Shown here: positions 51,389-61,857 of the stretch, in pieces
Layout: each line of letters opens with the position of its first letter
Numbering within the stretch: the stretch's first letter is position 1
Source: Melanopsichium pennsylvanicum
Taxonomy: Eukaryota; Basidiomycota; Ustilaginomycetes; Ustilaginales
NCBI GenBank assembly: GCA_900208305.1
Contig: OAPG01000008.1
Location: forward strand, 434,001-498,000
Length of the DNA stretch: 64,000 nucleotides
Reading direction: 5' to 3'
Notes under the pieces: generated by a model
Told to the model about the DNA's origin: nothing
Databases searched by the model: none
Seen by the model: the letters and a program-made list of their open reading frames with translations, nothing else
Program-made: the position numbers and the translations under genes

Positions 51389-53125
51389 ATGCCGGAGGCA
51401 GTCAAGATGGAGGAAAATCCTGCCGTCACCACCAAAGCCACCGACACCTCGGTCGCAAAGCCACCGAGCGAGCGGGAACAGCTTCTCGCCCTTCTCCGTC
51501 ACAATTTTCTCCTTATCGAACGCAGTGTCTCCCACATCGAGCAGAGATTCACTGCTCGTGTGCTCCGAACTTTGCCTTACGTGAGAAGAAAGGTCAACGC
51601 CTACCCTGAGGTGCTCGCTCTTGCCATTCAGGAAGGCATTCTCGCCAATAATGAGAACGAGGCCGCGCAAAAGCACCTGTTGAGCTTCTTGCCTCAGGCG
51701 TATAAACCTGAGCCTCCTACCGCCCCTAAAGAGACAACTGCTTCAGATGCTATGGATGTTGATTCCACGGAACCCAAGGTCGAAACCAAGACTGACGAGA
51801 AGGATACCAAGGCAGCCACCACACCCGCATCGTCCAAGCCAGCCCAGCGTCAGCCGGAAGCGCAACCCGAGCTTCTCGCTTACCTCCGGCTGCTCGTTCT
51901 CGTTCATCTTATTGACAACCACAATCTTGACGCTGCTTCATCTGAGGCCGTCGCTTCGATCTCTACCATCACTGGCCAGAATCGCCGCACTTTGGATCAT
52001 CTTGCCGCCAAGACTGTCTTCTATCTTGGCCGTGCCGAGGAGCTTAAAGCAGGCAAGGAAGGTGGACTCACCGCCATTCGCAGCCAGCTGCTCGGTCTGC
52101 AGAGAACGGCTTCGTTGCGTCATGATGCAGAGACAGAGGCTACCATAATCAACCTTCTGCTCAGAAGTTACATTGTCGAGGCGAACCTCTACGATCAGGC
52201 GGACAAGTTGGTCGCGAGAGCTCCCTTCCCGAGGTCCAGCGCGAGCAACCCTCAGGTGGCGAGGTACGACTACTATGTGGGCAGGATCCGGGCTGTGCAG
52301 CTCAACTATTCGGAGGCTCACGTGCACTTGCAGCAGGCGATCAGAAGGGCTCCTCAGGCTTCTTTGCCTCAAGAATCCGCCGAGGCTAACGCTACTACAC
52401 CTGCCACGACGGCTGCAAAGGACGAAAAGAAGGAGGTAGGCAAACCCAAGGGTCAGAGTCAGACAGCAGCGGGGTTCTTGCAGACCGCGTATAAGTTTTT
52501 GGTCGTAGTCGAGCTGCTGATGGGTGAGATTCCCGAGCGATCTATCTTCCGCACGCCTGTGCTGCGCAAGGCACTCTTGCCGTACCTTGAGATTGTCCAA
52601 GCTGTGCGTGTTGGGGATCTTCAGCTGTTCCAAAGCACGCTTCAGAAACACACCAAGTTGTTCTCCTCGGACAAAACCCTTTCTCTCATTGTCCGATTGC
52701 GTCACAACGTCATCAAGACAGGGATCCGAATGATCTCGCTCTCGTACTCTCGTATTTCGCTTGCGGACATTACTCAAAAGTTGCACTTGGAGAGTGAAGA
52801 GGATGCGGAATACATTGTTGCCAAGGCGATCCGGGACAACGTGGTGGACAGCAGAGATACGAGGGTGGATCACGAAAAGGGCGAGATGGTGAATAGGGAG
52901 ACCAAGGATCTGTACGAGACGGATGAGCCGATGCAACAATTCCAACAGAGGATCAAGTTCTGTCTCGAGTTGCACAACGAAAGCGTCAAAGCCATGAGAT
53001 ATCCTCTGAACGGTCACAAGGAGGAGATGGATAGTGTCAAGGAGGCAAGGGAGAGGGAGAGAGAGTTGGCCAAGGAGATTGAGGAGGGCGGAGATATGGA
53101 TGACAGTGATGATGACTGGGCGTAA
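51389..53125 (+). CDS. RPN3: 26S proteasome regulatory subunit Rpn3 (PSMD3), 578 aa
   Basis: Non-ATPase lid subunit of the 19S regulatory particle, a PCI-domain scaffold. The start region LLRHNFLLIERSVSHIEQRF followed by TARVLRTLPYVRRK is the conserved N-terminal helix block. TPR-like repeats include LLLRSYIVEANLYDQADKLV and YDYYVGRIRAVQLNYSEAHV. The PCI/winged-helix part (about 395-520) has LIVRLRHNVIKTGIRMISLS and YSRISLADITQKLHL. The acidic C-terminal end (GGDMDDSDDDWA) is also typical. Two Ala/Thr/Lys-rich insertions (about 115-155 and 330-355) account for the extra length over yeast Rpn3 (523 aa). It is convergent with the TFIIIC gene, with 158 bp between stops. Confidence 0.95.
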   Translation: MPEAVKMEENPAVTTKATDTSVAKPPSEREQLLALLRHNFLLIERSVSHIEQRFTARVLRTLPYVRRKVNAYPEVLALAIQEGILANNENEAAQKHLLSFLPQAYKPEPPTAPKETTASDAMDVDSTEPKVETKTDEKDTKAATTPASSKPAQRQPEAQPELLAYLRLLVLVHLIDNHNLDAASSEAVASISTITGQNRRTLDHLAAKTVFYLGRAEELKAGKEGGLTAIRSQLLGLQRTASLRHDAETEATIINLLLRSYIVEANLYDQADKLVARAPFPRSSASNPQVARYDYYVGRIRAVQLNYSEAHVHLQQAIRRAPQASLPQESAEANATTPATTAAKDEKKEVGKPKGQSQTAAGFLQTAYKFLVVVELLMGEIPERSIFRTPVLRKALLPYLEIVQAVRVGDLQLFQSTLQKHTKLFSSDKTLSLIVRLRHNVIKTGIRMISLSYSRISLADITQKLHLESEEDAEYIVAKAIRDNVVDSRDTRVDHEKGEMVNRETKDLYETDEPMQQFQQRIKFCLELHNESVKAMRYPLNGHKEEMDSVKEARERERELAKEIEEGGDMDDSDDDWA

Positions 53126-53283
53126 GGCGTATGTATACCTTAACAGTAAACTGGCTTTGTTTTCGTAAACAAATGCAATCAATATGCAACACAAACGGCA
53201 TACAAGGTTTCCCTTCTGTCTTTGTTGGTTTGTCATGGTTGCGGATCTTTGGTTTCAAAGCTAAATTTGCGTGACAGAAGAGA

Positions 53284-54549
53284 TCATGGCTGGTCGAAGC
53301 TTGGCGGCGGTCTGGGATCGTGAATTGCGGCGAGCTCTTGCTCGTCTTGCTCGTCTTGCTCGTCTTGCTCGTCTTGCGTTTGTTCTGCTGGCTGTGGTTC
53401 CGAACCGTTTTGTGCAGCTTGAGACGCTTGCGCTTGTTGGTGTTGCTCCAGAGCAGCCGCTTGGATTTGTTGACGGAGATGAGCTTTGGCAGCTTTTCTG
53501 ACTTTCCTCTCGGCTGCCCTGACGATGGATTCCTCTTCGGTGATGGCTTTGCGCTTGTATTTGCCCCTTCCTATGCCCTTTTCTGGGGTGCCTGTACCTT
53601 CTCGACCGGTACCTGTTCTCGTCGGCATCAGATTGGCAAGGGATGCAGTTTTAGGTTCTTGGACCAATGTTGTTTCTTCTGCTTTGTCCTTCTCTGCTTG
53701 AGCTCTGGTACGGATCGTAGTTGTAGTTGAAGTTTTGGTTGGTGTTGCAGCACCTTTGACAGATGTACCGAGGGTGGTGTAACCTGGAGGCTTGACGAGC
53801 GCTTTCAAAGCTTCCAGATTGACGCTGGCCGCGCTCTCGTTGCGAGTGGATGGGTCGTAAAGTGGACGAAACAGGATGCGTTTTCTTGTTGTGCTACTGG
53901 CCACATTCGCTCTTGCATCTGTTGTAGTGACTGAGGGAGCGACTGGCTGCAATCGATGCTGTGTTGCGCTTGGACGAGTTGGATCGTATTCATCTATCAA
54001 CACAATTTCGCTTCCGAACAAATCCATACGTTTACCCCTTAAGAGTGTGTCTCCGATTTTCATCAATGGTCGCTCAGTGTCCAAGCCTGTGATGGACAAC
54101 ATTTTGCCGCTGCCCAGATGCGGACCTCTGATCGCACTTGAGGTACCAGATGGGGTACGGTTTGAAGATGTCATCTTGTCTGTATTAGCTGTAGCAGAAC
54201 TAGTGGTGGTGGTGGTACGGGTACTGCGAATAGTTCGAGCACCACCAGAAGCGACAGGAACACTAGCACTAGACTGAGCGTCATGATCGGCGGAGTCCAA
54301 ACCTGCACTGTAACCCAGAAGTGCTCGTCGCGCAATACGTTCTGTGCCTAGGTCCAACGTGATAAGCTCCTCTTGATCCGTATAAGACCAGTCTGATTCA
54401 TGATCTGAATCATAGGAAGGAGAGGATGTGGGTGAGGATGAGGATGAGGTTGAGGTGGTGAACGGGGTAAAGTTTGATGGACTCGAGGCGAAAGCGTCTT
54501 GGGGTAAACGATGCCAGCTGGAATCTACGAGAGGTCGAGTCATGGTCAT
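53284..54549 (-). CDS. TFIIIC triple-barrel-domain subunit, 421 aa
   Basis: Resembles the TFIIIC subunit 6 / tau55-type triple-barrel domain, which pairs with the tau95 partner in the tauA module that recruits RNA polymerase III. Two conserved pieces frame a Ser/Thr-rich insertion: WSYTDQEELITLDLGTE (about 54-70) and SITGLDTERPLMKIGDTLLR followed by GKRMDLFGSEIVLIDEYD (about 152-189). The C-terminal half is basic then Gln/Ala-rich and ends with a (Asp-Glu-Gln)4 repeat. The frame is open to an ATG at 54669, but the first 40 residues look like leader; 54549 (MTMTRPLV) or 54543 is the likelier start. Confidence 0.75.
   Translation of the reverse strand: MTMTRPLVDSSWHRLPQDAFASSPSNFTPFTTSTSSSSSPTSSPSYDSDHESDWSYTDQEELITLDLGTERIARRALLGYSAGLDSADHDAQSSASVPVASGGARTIRSTRTTTTTSSATANTDKMTSSNRTPSGTSSAIRGPHLGSGKMLSITGLDTERPLMKIGDTLLRGKRMDLFGSEIVLIDEYDPTRPSATQHRLQPVAPSVTTTDARANVASSTTRKRILFRPLYDPSTRNESAASVNLEALKALVKPPGYTTLGTSVKGAATPTKTSTTTTIRTRAQAEKDKAEETTLVQEPKTASLANLMPTRTGTGREGTGTPEKGIGRGKYKRKAITEEESIVRAAERKVRKAAKAHLRQQIQAAALEQHQQAQASQAAQNGSEPQPAEQTQDEQDEQDEQDEQELAAIHDPRPPPSFDQP
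53341..53376 (-). repeat. Four 9-bp tandem repeats encoding Asp-Glu-Gln
   Basis: Four perfect CTCGTCTTG units on the plus strand within the 3' end of the TFIIIC-subunit gene. In-frame, length-variable candidate. Confidence 0.85.
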
Positions 54550-55353
54550 GGTGATTGGAACGCTATCAGAACAGGCTGATGATGAGAGACTGAAGAGGTA
54601 TATGTTATAATGAATGTGTGTCGTATCATCGTTTTGTAATAATTTGTTGACAAGAAATGAAGATGGCATCCAAACCCGCTTCAGGGTCCAAGTGTATCTA
54701 AAGGAGAAAAGATATTATTTTCAATTTGAAGAATGAATATAATTTTTGAGTGGATGTGGAGGTTGAGGCACGTGTTTTAGTGTAAATTTTATATTCACAA
54801 TATAAGCAATATAAAATTGAATGCAAATGGGATTCACCTTGATGCATGCAGGGTGGGAAGAGCCGTGCACACCATACTTTACCCAAATTTTGACCCAATT
54901 TTAGTGTGCAGCGACGCCTTTCAACTCACAATTTAGACTGACACACCGTGTGTTTGTGTGTGTGTGTGAGAGAGAGACAGATCAAGGCGACATAGCCGTG
55001 ATACAACACTTAGGTACACACAGTAAAGTAAATTTGTTAATACAGCAGTCTTGTACCGCCTGTTTGTGTTGGTTGGTTTTTGCGATTTACTACTTCTTAG
55101 CAGCATCACCTCTTTGTTTTCATAACATAATATCTAACTCCGTCACAACATCACTCCCTCCTTGTTTTTTTTCCTTGCAAACACATTCTCATCAGCACTC
55201 ACAAGCGCAAGATCACGTCAAATCAAAGCTAGTCGAGCTTCATAGGGCAACAACACAAGCGCTATGATATAACGTTCTCACCAGTGCTGCACAGCACACT
55301 CTCATATCACCACAAGATCCAAATCACTACACAGCCGATCCTTCTACACCATC
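54550..55353. promoter_or_regulatory. Divergent promoter between TFIIIC subunit and hydrolase genes
   Basis: 804 bp, AT-rich in the TFIIIC-proximal part, with a (TG)n/(AG)n microsatellite at about 54949-54976. No open frame of protein-like composition. Confidence 0.5.
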
Positions 55354-58300
55354 ATGCCTTTCACCTGGACACACGATCGCGCAGCTGCGCCCGCTTCCAA
55401 CTCCTCTGCTGCACCATCTGGTCGCATCTCTGCCTCGCCCACCCAGTCCCGAGGCCATCGTACACGGCTTCCACATTCAACCTCAATTTCTTCCAACATC
55501 AGCTCCATAAGCACAGCCCCCAGTGCACGTAGCACCTCAGTATCACAATTGCCTCCCTCGCTACCTCCATCTTCATTGTCACTTCCCAGAGCTTCCACTT
55601 CGGCTGCACTCACCACTGCCGACGAGAGCGACGACTTTCGACACTTCCTCGAGGAAGCGCAGGCAAACGAAGATCGAAAACACCAAAGCCAATCAAAGAA
55701 AACCCAAAAACTAGCTTCGGATCAGTGTCTGGCTCGTCGTGCGGTTGAGTCACTCCGCAGAGTAGCCAGCTCGGCCACACTCAACAGCATGCACAGCATG
55801 CACAGCCAGCGTGCAGCATCCACTCCGATCCCCGCGCCTGAGCAAATCGCAGCACCCACACCTCGTACCAGGGGCAACTCCACCCTCTCTACTGCATCAC
55901 GCGCGCCTCGCTCGGTCTCCAACTATTCTGTCACATTCCGCAACCCAACCAGCCAGTTCCTCGAACAGCTCTCCATGGACTCACACACGCCCGAATTAGG
56001 CATCGACGACACGCCCATAACGGGTCGTACCGTGGACAACAAGAGCCACTTGACCGCGCTTGGCCATGCCGCTCAACTTCAAAGCAGGACCGTGTCAGGA
56101 TCGCATAAAGGTAGGAATGGTACGATCCAAGCCAAAGCTCCAACTTCTCAGCTACATGGCCCGACTCGGTCTTCAACCATCGCTGTCGATACGCCAACAA
56201 CCACTCCAAGTAGGGTGACCCAGCCAATGCAAAGATCGCCATCTTCAGCAGCTCCAACAAGCACTGTAAGGATCGCCTCTCCCCGCAGCCAGCCGCTTTC
56301 ACCACGATGCAGGCCTCAGAGCTACATCGACAAGCCGCCCGCACAGCCTTCCGGTGTCGTCTCGCAGCGCAAGCTCGGCGCTGCTGGTCTCGGACACGGG
56401 CTGCCTCCATCCCCGAAACGTAGTGCTGACGAGATGGAACGAAGCTCATCAATGTCTCCACTTGCCAAAGTCGAAGCAAACGATGGTCTGGATGCGCTGG
56501 AGCAACGCCCCAGTCAGCCGTCTTTGAGCAGGAAGACTTGGTTCGGGCTCGGGTGGGCTGCCGAAACAGAGGAAGCAGCTTTCGCCAAGCAAGCCAGCGT
56601 CAAAGACGATACCATGGAGCCTGCCAAGCCAGCGACTGACCAACCGCCGCAACTGATGAACGAAGAGGAAGCTGCTTTCAGAAGGTCGCTCGGCTACAAC
56701 GATACATTCGACCCACCCGTAAGTCCCAAGAAGATGCAGGAGAACATCATAGGCCCCACGCTATTTCCTGCCACTAGAGATTCAGATGCGGATGCGACAA
56801 TCAAAGCTGAGCCATCCGCAGCTCAAGTTCCTTTCAGGGAGAGGCGGGCCAGCTGGCTTCCTTGGCGAAATGTAGCCCCTCCTACTGCAGAGGACGTATC
56901 GACTACTGCAGAGCATGTAGCTATTGCAAGTCAAAGCTCTGAAGAGCAGAAGCCGGCTAAATCCCAGGAGGAAGCCCCCGCATCAGTTTCAGAAGCCGTA
57001 ACACACGAGGCAGCACCAGCTGCGAATCGGCAGGCTCGGAACGTTGCCAGTCAGAATCAAGAAGAGGATACTGTCACGTACAGAACTGTGCTCAAGCGAG
57101 GCTGGATGGGTGAACGCTACGAAGTGCAAGAGCCAGTACCCGGTCTGCGCGATACATTTAATCCTCTTACGACTGACAGCTCGCATGGAGCTACGTCTGC
57201 CTCGGCTCCGAAAGACGATGCCGCTGATCGTGCCGTTCAAGCTCAGACTGCTCAGGATAAAACCAGCTACCCTCCAACAGACACGTTGGGTGACCAAGCC
57301 AGGCATGCAAGCGCAACATGGAGATGGCGGTTCTGGTCAGGGCAAGAAGCGCAGCCTGGTCTAAATGCCTCGTCTGCGGCTCAACAGCTCGAGGTGCCCG
57401 CCAACTCGGAAATGCCAGCCGCTCGAGAACCAGTGCAGACGAGCACTAAAAACTTCGACGCAGCTATACCCATGGACATCGACCAAGACAGCCCACCACC
57501 AGATGCGCCTACAGATCCGGAAGGCGGTTCTTGGACCTATTCTTCCTACCTGGCTAGTTGGGTGCCCACTTGGGTGTACAACACGCAGCAGCAAGCAGCC
57601 GCTGCCAGTGCCCAGCAAGCTCAGGAACGTAGCACCGAATTGAGCCAAGCCCACCAGCAAGCAGATACACCGCCAGATGCGCCTCCGCCCACACCCGCTG
57701 AGCAAGTCAAAGCGGATGCCCTTGCGCGAGACGCTGCTGCTGCGGTGCTTGATACCAGCAAAGCGGTTCTCAATAGCTCAACGAAGAGCGGTTGGATCAA
57801 GTTCTTTGCCTCTCGCAGCGCCAATCTGCCTGAGAAGATGCCAGAGACCATCACAAATGACGACGGCATGGAGGTGATGGATATCAGTGATATGGAGAGA
57901 TCTGGCCCGGCAGCTAAAGGGCACGCGATTGCATCAAGTAGTGGCAAACGTACGCCTGATGCCTCTCGCGCACCTCGTGCAAGGACGACAATGGGTAGCG
58001 CTCTAGCGCGATCGACCTCTTCGTCTCTCGGTACCGACTCTGCCACTCCGCTGTCGACGAGCCGAGACAGCATCAGGAATCTCAGCAAGGCGACCATCAT
58101 TAAAGCCGCCAATGTCACTGCTGCTTCCACTTCTGGGCTTGGTAAAGGCAAAGGCCAGAGAGCAGAGTCTGGCCCGTTCAGCGGCTCCACATCGAACGGT
58201 GCCAATTCAGGAAGCAGGTCGCAACCCGCCAAGGACATCAGCAAGAGCCTCGCTCCCAACGGCAATGGCCCGTCGCGATCGGGCACATCCACTACGACCA

Positions 58301-60045
58301 CATCCGCTGGTGATCCTGCACCCCTGTCCCCGCAGAATCTGGTCTTGCCGTCGTTTGAGGACACGTTCTCGCGCGCGCCTCGAATGTGGGCACCAAAAGT
58401 TGGCGTTTTGGAACGAACACTGAGCGCGGTCAACAGCTACCTCTTCAGCAAAGTGCCCGACTTCGAGCGTATGAAGCGGCCCACTCGCTTCTCCACTTAT
58501 GGCGAATCAGCCCTGGGCTCTACTGCTTCGTCCTCTAAAGCCAGTGTGTCATCCTTCGCAACAATCAAACCAGCCCAGCGTCTGGCTGGCAAAGCAAAAG
58601 CCACGGGTGTCGGGTCCTCGAAAGACAAAGATGTAGAAGTAGCGCTCAAAGAAGTCGCTTCCTCGGCACAGCGTCTTCCACGCGCTTGGTCTGCCGTCGG
58701 GCTTCACGATCGAGCCCAAACCAAGGGCACCGCAGGCATCGCCAAGGTCGTCGTCATCGGCGTCCATGGCTGGTTTACACAGAGCATCTTCAAGAACATG
58801 ATCGGTGAGCCTACAGGTACGTCGGCGAAGTTTGCCGCGATGCAAACCGAGTCCATTAGACGACATTTCCTGGAAGCCGGACTGGAGCTGAATCCGGAAG
58901 CAATCACTGCTATTTCGCTACAGGGCGATGGTAAAGTGGCCGACCGAGTGGACCGATTGTTTTCTGAACTGATCAGCAGGCCGAACTGGGTGAGGGATCT
59001 CAAGGAGGCTGATGCCGTGTTTTTGTCGGCACACAGTCAGGGTGCTATTGTTGCAACACAGCTGCTGGCGAGGCTGGTAGAACAGAGACAGATCATAGCT
59101 GAGAACACGCGCATTTGCTTGCTAGCCATGTGCGGTATCCATCACGGCCCTTTTGCACACCTCAAATCGAGTGTCACTGCAAGCTATATCAACTACTTCG
59201 AAACCGCAGCAGCGAAGGAGCTCTTCGAGTTCCAGTCCTCGTCCTCGAGCGTTTACCAGCAGTATACCTCTGCGCTCAAGATCATCCTCGACGCGGGTGC
59301 AAAGTGCGTCTACGTCGGATCGACGGATGACAATGTAGTTCCGATCTACTCGGCGCTCAATTCGAGCAACAACCATCCGAGCATACTCAGAGCTCTGTAC
59401 ATTGATGGACAAGCATTCCCGAAGGTGGATTTCTTGACGAATCTGTTAGTGCTCTGCGTCGCGGTCAGGAACGCTGGTCTGGCAGATCACAACTTGCTCA
59501 CATTGTTGAGTGCTAGTGTAGCAGGAAGCTTGTATGGCGGCAGAGGCCACTCGCTGGTGTATGAAGAGAAGGCGGTCTACGACCTTGCCACACGATACCT
59601 TTTTGAAACAACGCATCCACTTGGCGAACCAACATTTGTCCCTGGCCCACCTGGTGCCAAACTGCAAAGCACCCACACAAATTCGCCATCTTCCGCTGCT
59701 GCTTCGAATTCTCACAGGAAAGTGTCCGCCTCGGATATGGACCCGAGTAACATGCCGATGCTGGTCTCGGAAGCTTTCGAGGTGCAACGATGGAATCCAT
59801 ATGATCTACCCTGGTCTCTGAGGGGGCTCTTCGAAGATAAACACATTAGGAGTTTGTTTGCAGAGGACATGTTGAATTTGCTACAGAGCTATGAGGAGTG
59901 GAGACCAGATCCAAAGAGTAAGAGTCTCAAGGATCTACAGTTCAGGCTGGCGCCATTGAGAAGCATCAAACCTCCTCCTGTGGAAGGAGGGAATGAGGAG
60001 GAGAAAACAACCAATCCTGCGGATAACAAGAATTCCAAGCTATGA
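55354..60045 (+). CDS. Disordered protein with C-terminal alpha/beta-hydrolase domain, 1563 aa
   Basis: Residues 1-1060 are low-complexity with short conserved-looking islands such as RKTWFGLGWA, RRASWLPWRN, RGWMGERYEV, ATWRWRFWSG, WTYSSYLASWVPTWVYN and KSGWIKFFASRS: regularly spaced Trp-rich short motifs. From about 1130 a hydrolase fold begins with VVVIGVHGWF and has the nucleophile elbow SAHSQGA (Ser1228). A later STDDNVVP supplies a possible Asp and GRGHSLVYEE a possible His. It looks like the uncharacterised fungal hydrolase family that includes yeast YML020W. Substrate unknown; lipid or ester hydrolysis is inference. Start at the first ATG, in context ATCATGCC. Confidence 0.75.
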   Translation: MPFTWTHDRAAAPASNSSAAPSGRISASPTQSRGHRTRLPHSTSISSNISSISTAPSARSTSVSQLPPSLPPSSLSLPRASTSAALTTADESDDFRHFLEEAQANEDRKHQSQSKKTQKLASDQCLARRAVESLRRVASSATLNSMHSMHSQRAASTPIPAPEQIAAPTPRTRGNSTLSTASRAPRSVSNYSVTFRNPTSQFLEQLSMDSHTPELGIDDTPITGRTVDNKSHLTALGHAAQLQSRTVSGSHKGRNGTIQAKAPTSQLHGPTRSSTIAVDTPTTTPSRVTQPMQRSPSSAAPTSTVRIASPRSQPLSPRCRPQSYIDKPPAQPSGVVSQRKLGAAGLGHGLPPSPKRSADEMERSSSMSPLAKVEANDGLDALEQRPSQPSLSRKTWFGLGWAAETEEAAFAKQASVKDDTMEPAKPATDQPPQLMNEEEAAFRRSLGYNDTFDPPVSPKKMQENIIGPTLFPATRDSDADATIKAEPSAAQVPFRERRASWLPWRNVAPPTAEDVSTTAEHVAIASQSSEEQKPAKSQEEAPASVSEAVTHEAAPAANRQARNVASQNQEEDTVTYRTVLKRGWMGERYEVQEPVPGLRDTFNPLTTDSSHGATSASAPKDDAADRAVQAQTAQDKTSYPPTDTLGDQARHASATWRWRFWSGQEAQPGLNASSAAQQLEVPANSEMPAAREPVQTSTKNFDAAIPMDIDQDSPPPDAPTDPEGGSWTYSSYLASWVPTWVYNTQQQAAAASAQQAQERSTELSQAHQQADTPPDAPPPTPAEQVKADALARDAAAAVLDTSKAVLNSSTKSGWIKFFASRSANLPEKMPETITNDDGMEVMDISDMERSGPAAKGHAIASSSGKRTPDASRAPRARTTMGSALARSTSSSLGTDSATPLSTSRDSIRNLSKATIIKAANVTAASTSGLGKGKGQRAESGPFSGSTSNGANSGSRSQPAKDISKSLAPNGNGPSRSGTSTTTTSAGDPAPLSPQNLVLPSFEDTFSRAPRMWAPKVGVLERTLSAVNSYLFSKVPDFERMKRPTRFSTYGESALGSTASSSKASVSSFATIKPAQRLAGKAKATGVGSSKDKDVEVALKEVASSAQRLPRAWSAVGLHDRAQTKGTAGIAKVVVIGVHGWFTQSIFKNMIGEPTGTSAKFAAMQTESIRRHFLEAGLELNPEAITAISLQGDGKVADRVDRLFSELISRPNWVRDLKEADAVFLSAHSQGAIVATQLLARLVEQRQIIAENTRICLLAMCGIHHGPFAHLKSSVTASYINYFETAAAKELFEFQSSSSSVYQQYTSALKIILDAGAKCVYVGSTDDNVVPIYSALNSSNNHPSILRALYIDGQAFPKVDFLTNLLVLCVAVRNAGLADHNLLTLLSASVAGSLYGGRGHSLVYEEKAVYDLATRYLFETTHPLGEPTFVPGPPGAKLQSTHTNSPSSAAASNSHRKVSASDMDPSNMPMLVSEAFEVQRWNPYDLPWSLRGLFEDKHIRSLFAEDMLNLLQSYEEWRPDPKSKSLKDLQFRLAPLRSIKPPPVEGGNEEEKTTNPADNKNSKL

Positions 60046-61190
60046 GCATCATGTTCTTACCTTATGTCATTATACCACAAGCACATGAATCTTGGTTTTG
60101 CGTAGACACTCTTCATGTACTGCACGTCTGCAAAGTTTGTTGTGATGCTGAGCAGACATAAAAATGCAAATCACAAGTGAGAATGAGATGTTGAGCAGTT
60201 GCAAGCTTGTCAGAAATGTAAATTCACTGTTAAGGGGCAAGACAGATGCTCTGGGTGAAGGTCTGAGCCCGCATGCAACAAGTGATCTAATTACACAAAA
60301 TCCTGTCTGCCTTCCTGACCAAGACATGTATATAGACCTAACACATAATGCAAAGAATCACAGACACATAAGATATTGCAGGCAAGACCTGTTAGGACTG
60401 GGCTCAATGGAGGCTCCTGGCCTGCCAAGGACTGAGGTGGTGTCTGCGCAGCAGGTGACAGTCACTGCAGAGGGGGCCCTTGCAAGGTTCTGCAAAGCTC
60501 AAAGGACAGGATCTTGCCAAGAGTTAGCCAGGGGGGTCAGCAGGCCATCCTGGGTGGAGTAGAGCGCATTTTGCAACCATGGTATGCCAATCTGTGGCTG
60601 AGCAATCAACATACATTTGGTAGCAGTTAGAGTTCCATTGGCCAAGGAGTTTGATGGTCTTGGCATCAGCCCAGGTGGTTGCGCCACAACCAAAAGAGTG
60701 TGTGGCATACTGCCCCTGTTTGAGTCCAAGGCAAGCGATGGCAAGTTGGAGGTGTTAGAGAAAGAACAACCATGTGAGTGGCTGGAAGCCATTGTGGAGG
60801 CCAAATAGAGGGGCGCTAGGGGGGCAGACAGGGGGACAAAGGAGGCAGAGGGCAGCAAAGGGGCACTCAATGCCACCAACTCCATTTGGCAACCTCCAGG
60901 AAGACAGGCACTAGAGGTCAGGGGAGGTAAGGGGAAGTGTTACAGGGACTCAGAATGAGTCCAGATGAAACCCTTGGTTTTATTGGGTTTTGTATTGAGT
61001 TCCAGTAAAAGGTGGGCTTCCAGCCAATTTTGGTTGAACACTTGCCAAAAGCTGTGGATGGAGACCAGAGGCCATGGAGGGCCTCTACAGGGGTAGGAAG
61101 GATCTCCAACAGGTATGGAGGGTCCAGATAACAGGCTCAGTAGGATTTGGGGTCAAGTGATAAGCAGCTACTGGCTCCGGTAGCCAGCAC
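60046..61190. other. Repeat-like DNA without a supported gene
   Basis: After the hydrolase stop the DNA changes to purine-rich sequence with many CAGG/GGGG words. A 129-codon minus-strand frame (60499-60885) has no recognisable domain. One arm of an inverted repeat is at 60890-60935. Possibly decayed transposon. Confidence 0.4.
60890..60935 (+). repeat. Left arm of a 46-bp inverted repeat
   Basis: Starts CAACCTCCAGGAAGAC and matches the reverse complement of 62560-62605 with two transitions and one indel. Similarity stops abruptly at both ends of the arms. Confidence 0.75.
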
Positions 61191-61497
61191 TGACAATCAC
61201 GGGGGTCAAACCCAGTGTATACAGGCACAAGGCACCTAGGGAGGCTAGTGCTGACAAGGAGGCCCTGATAAGAGGGATCCTGATAAGAACTTCAAGCAGG
61301 GCTTGATATATATAAGAGGGCATTCATTTCAATTGTGGAGGAGCAGAGCTCATCCACTCTATTATTCATTACCTTATTCATATGTTATAAGTTTCTCAGT
61401 ATCTATTTCTTGTCTCTGCTGCAATCACCAGGTATTGCAGCATTACAGTGTGCGTGCCTTCCACATCAGAGAAGCCAAACACCATTGACAATTGTCA
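61191..61497 (+). mobile_element. Solo LTR, 307 bp
   Basis: Perfect 7-bp terminal inverted repeat, TGACAAT at the start and ATTGTCA at the end, with canonical TG...CA. Flanked by a 4-bp direct repeat GCAC (61187-61190 and 61498-61501), a likely target-site duplication. A TATA box (ATATATATAAG, 61306-61316) sits where a U3 promoter would, followed by a pyrimidine-rich R/U5-like part. No gag-pol frame or second copy is in the window, so recombination to a solo LTR is the simplest reading. Family (Ty3 or Ty1) not determined. Confidence 0.7.
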
Positions 61498-61857
61498 GCA
61501 CCTCTACTGACACTACAGCACCTCCACTGTAGGCAGAACCTCAACTGCGGCAACAGAACCCACACCATAGCCTTATCAGACAGTGACAACAGCTCCCAAG
61601 TTCCCAGGAGACATTGTAGACAGCAGCTGGCACTTGCATCAAGGACACTTGTGTATAGTGCAGGTCATACAATCATTTGGATGAGCTGCACTACTGCTGA
61701 ACGGAGTGTTCACAGAGGTTAGTCAACTTAGAACAGTTCCAGCGGATCTCAGAACAAAACCAGGTAGAACGCGTACTTCCAGCGGGTTTCAATAAAAACT
61801 CAGGTTTCATTGGATATTAAATCAAATCCCAAGTTAGGCACATTGGCCCCTGACAAA
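61498..61857. other. Spacer between solo LTR and the poly-Gln tract
   Basis: Contains two imperfect 29-bp repeats 40 bp apart (61737-61765 and 61777-61805, both beginning TTCCAGCGG and ending CAGGT, 22 of 29 positions alike). No gene seen. Confidence 0.45.

Noticed and set aside
60499..60885. A 129-codon minus-strand frame in the repeat block
   Set aside because: No recognisable motif; composition follows the purine-rich DNA. It could be a transposon shred but cannot be supported.
61737..61805. Two 29-bp imperfect repeats 40 bp apart
   Set aside because: 22 of 29 matches is too little to call a functional iteron or tandem array on this evidence; noted only in the spacer description.
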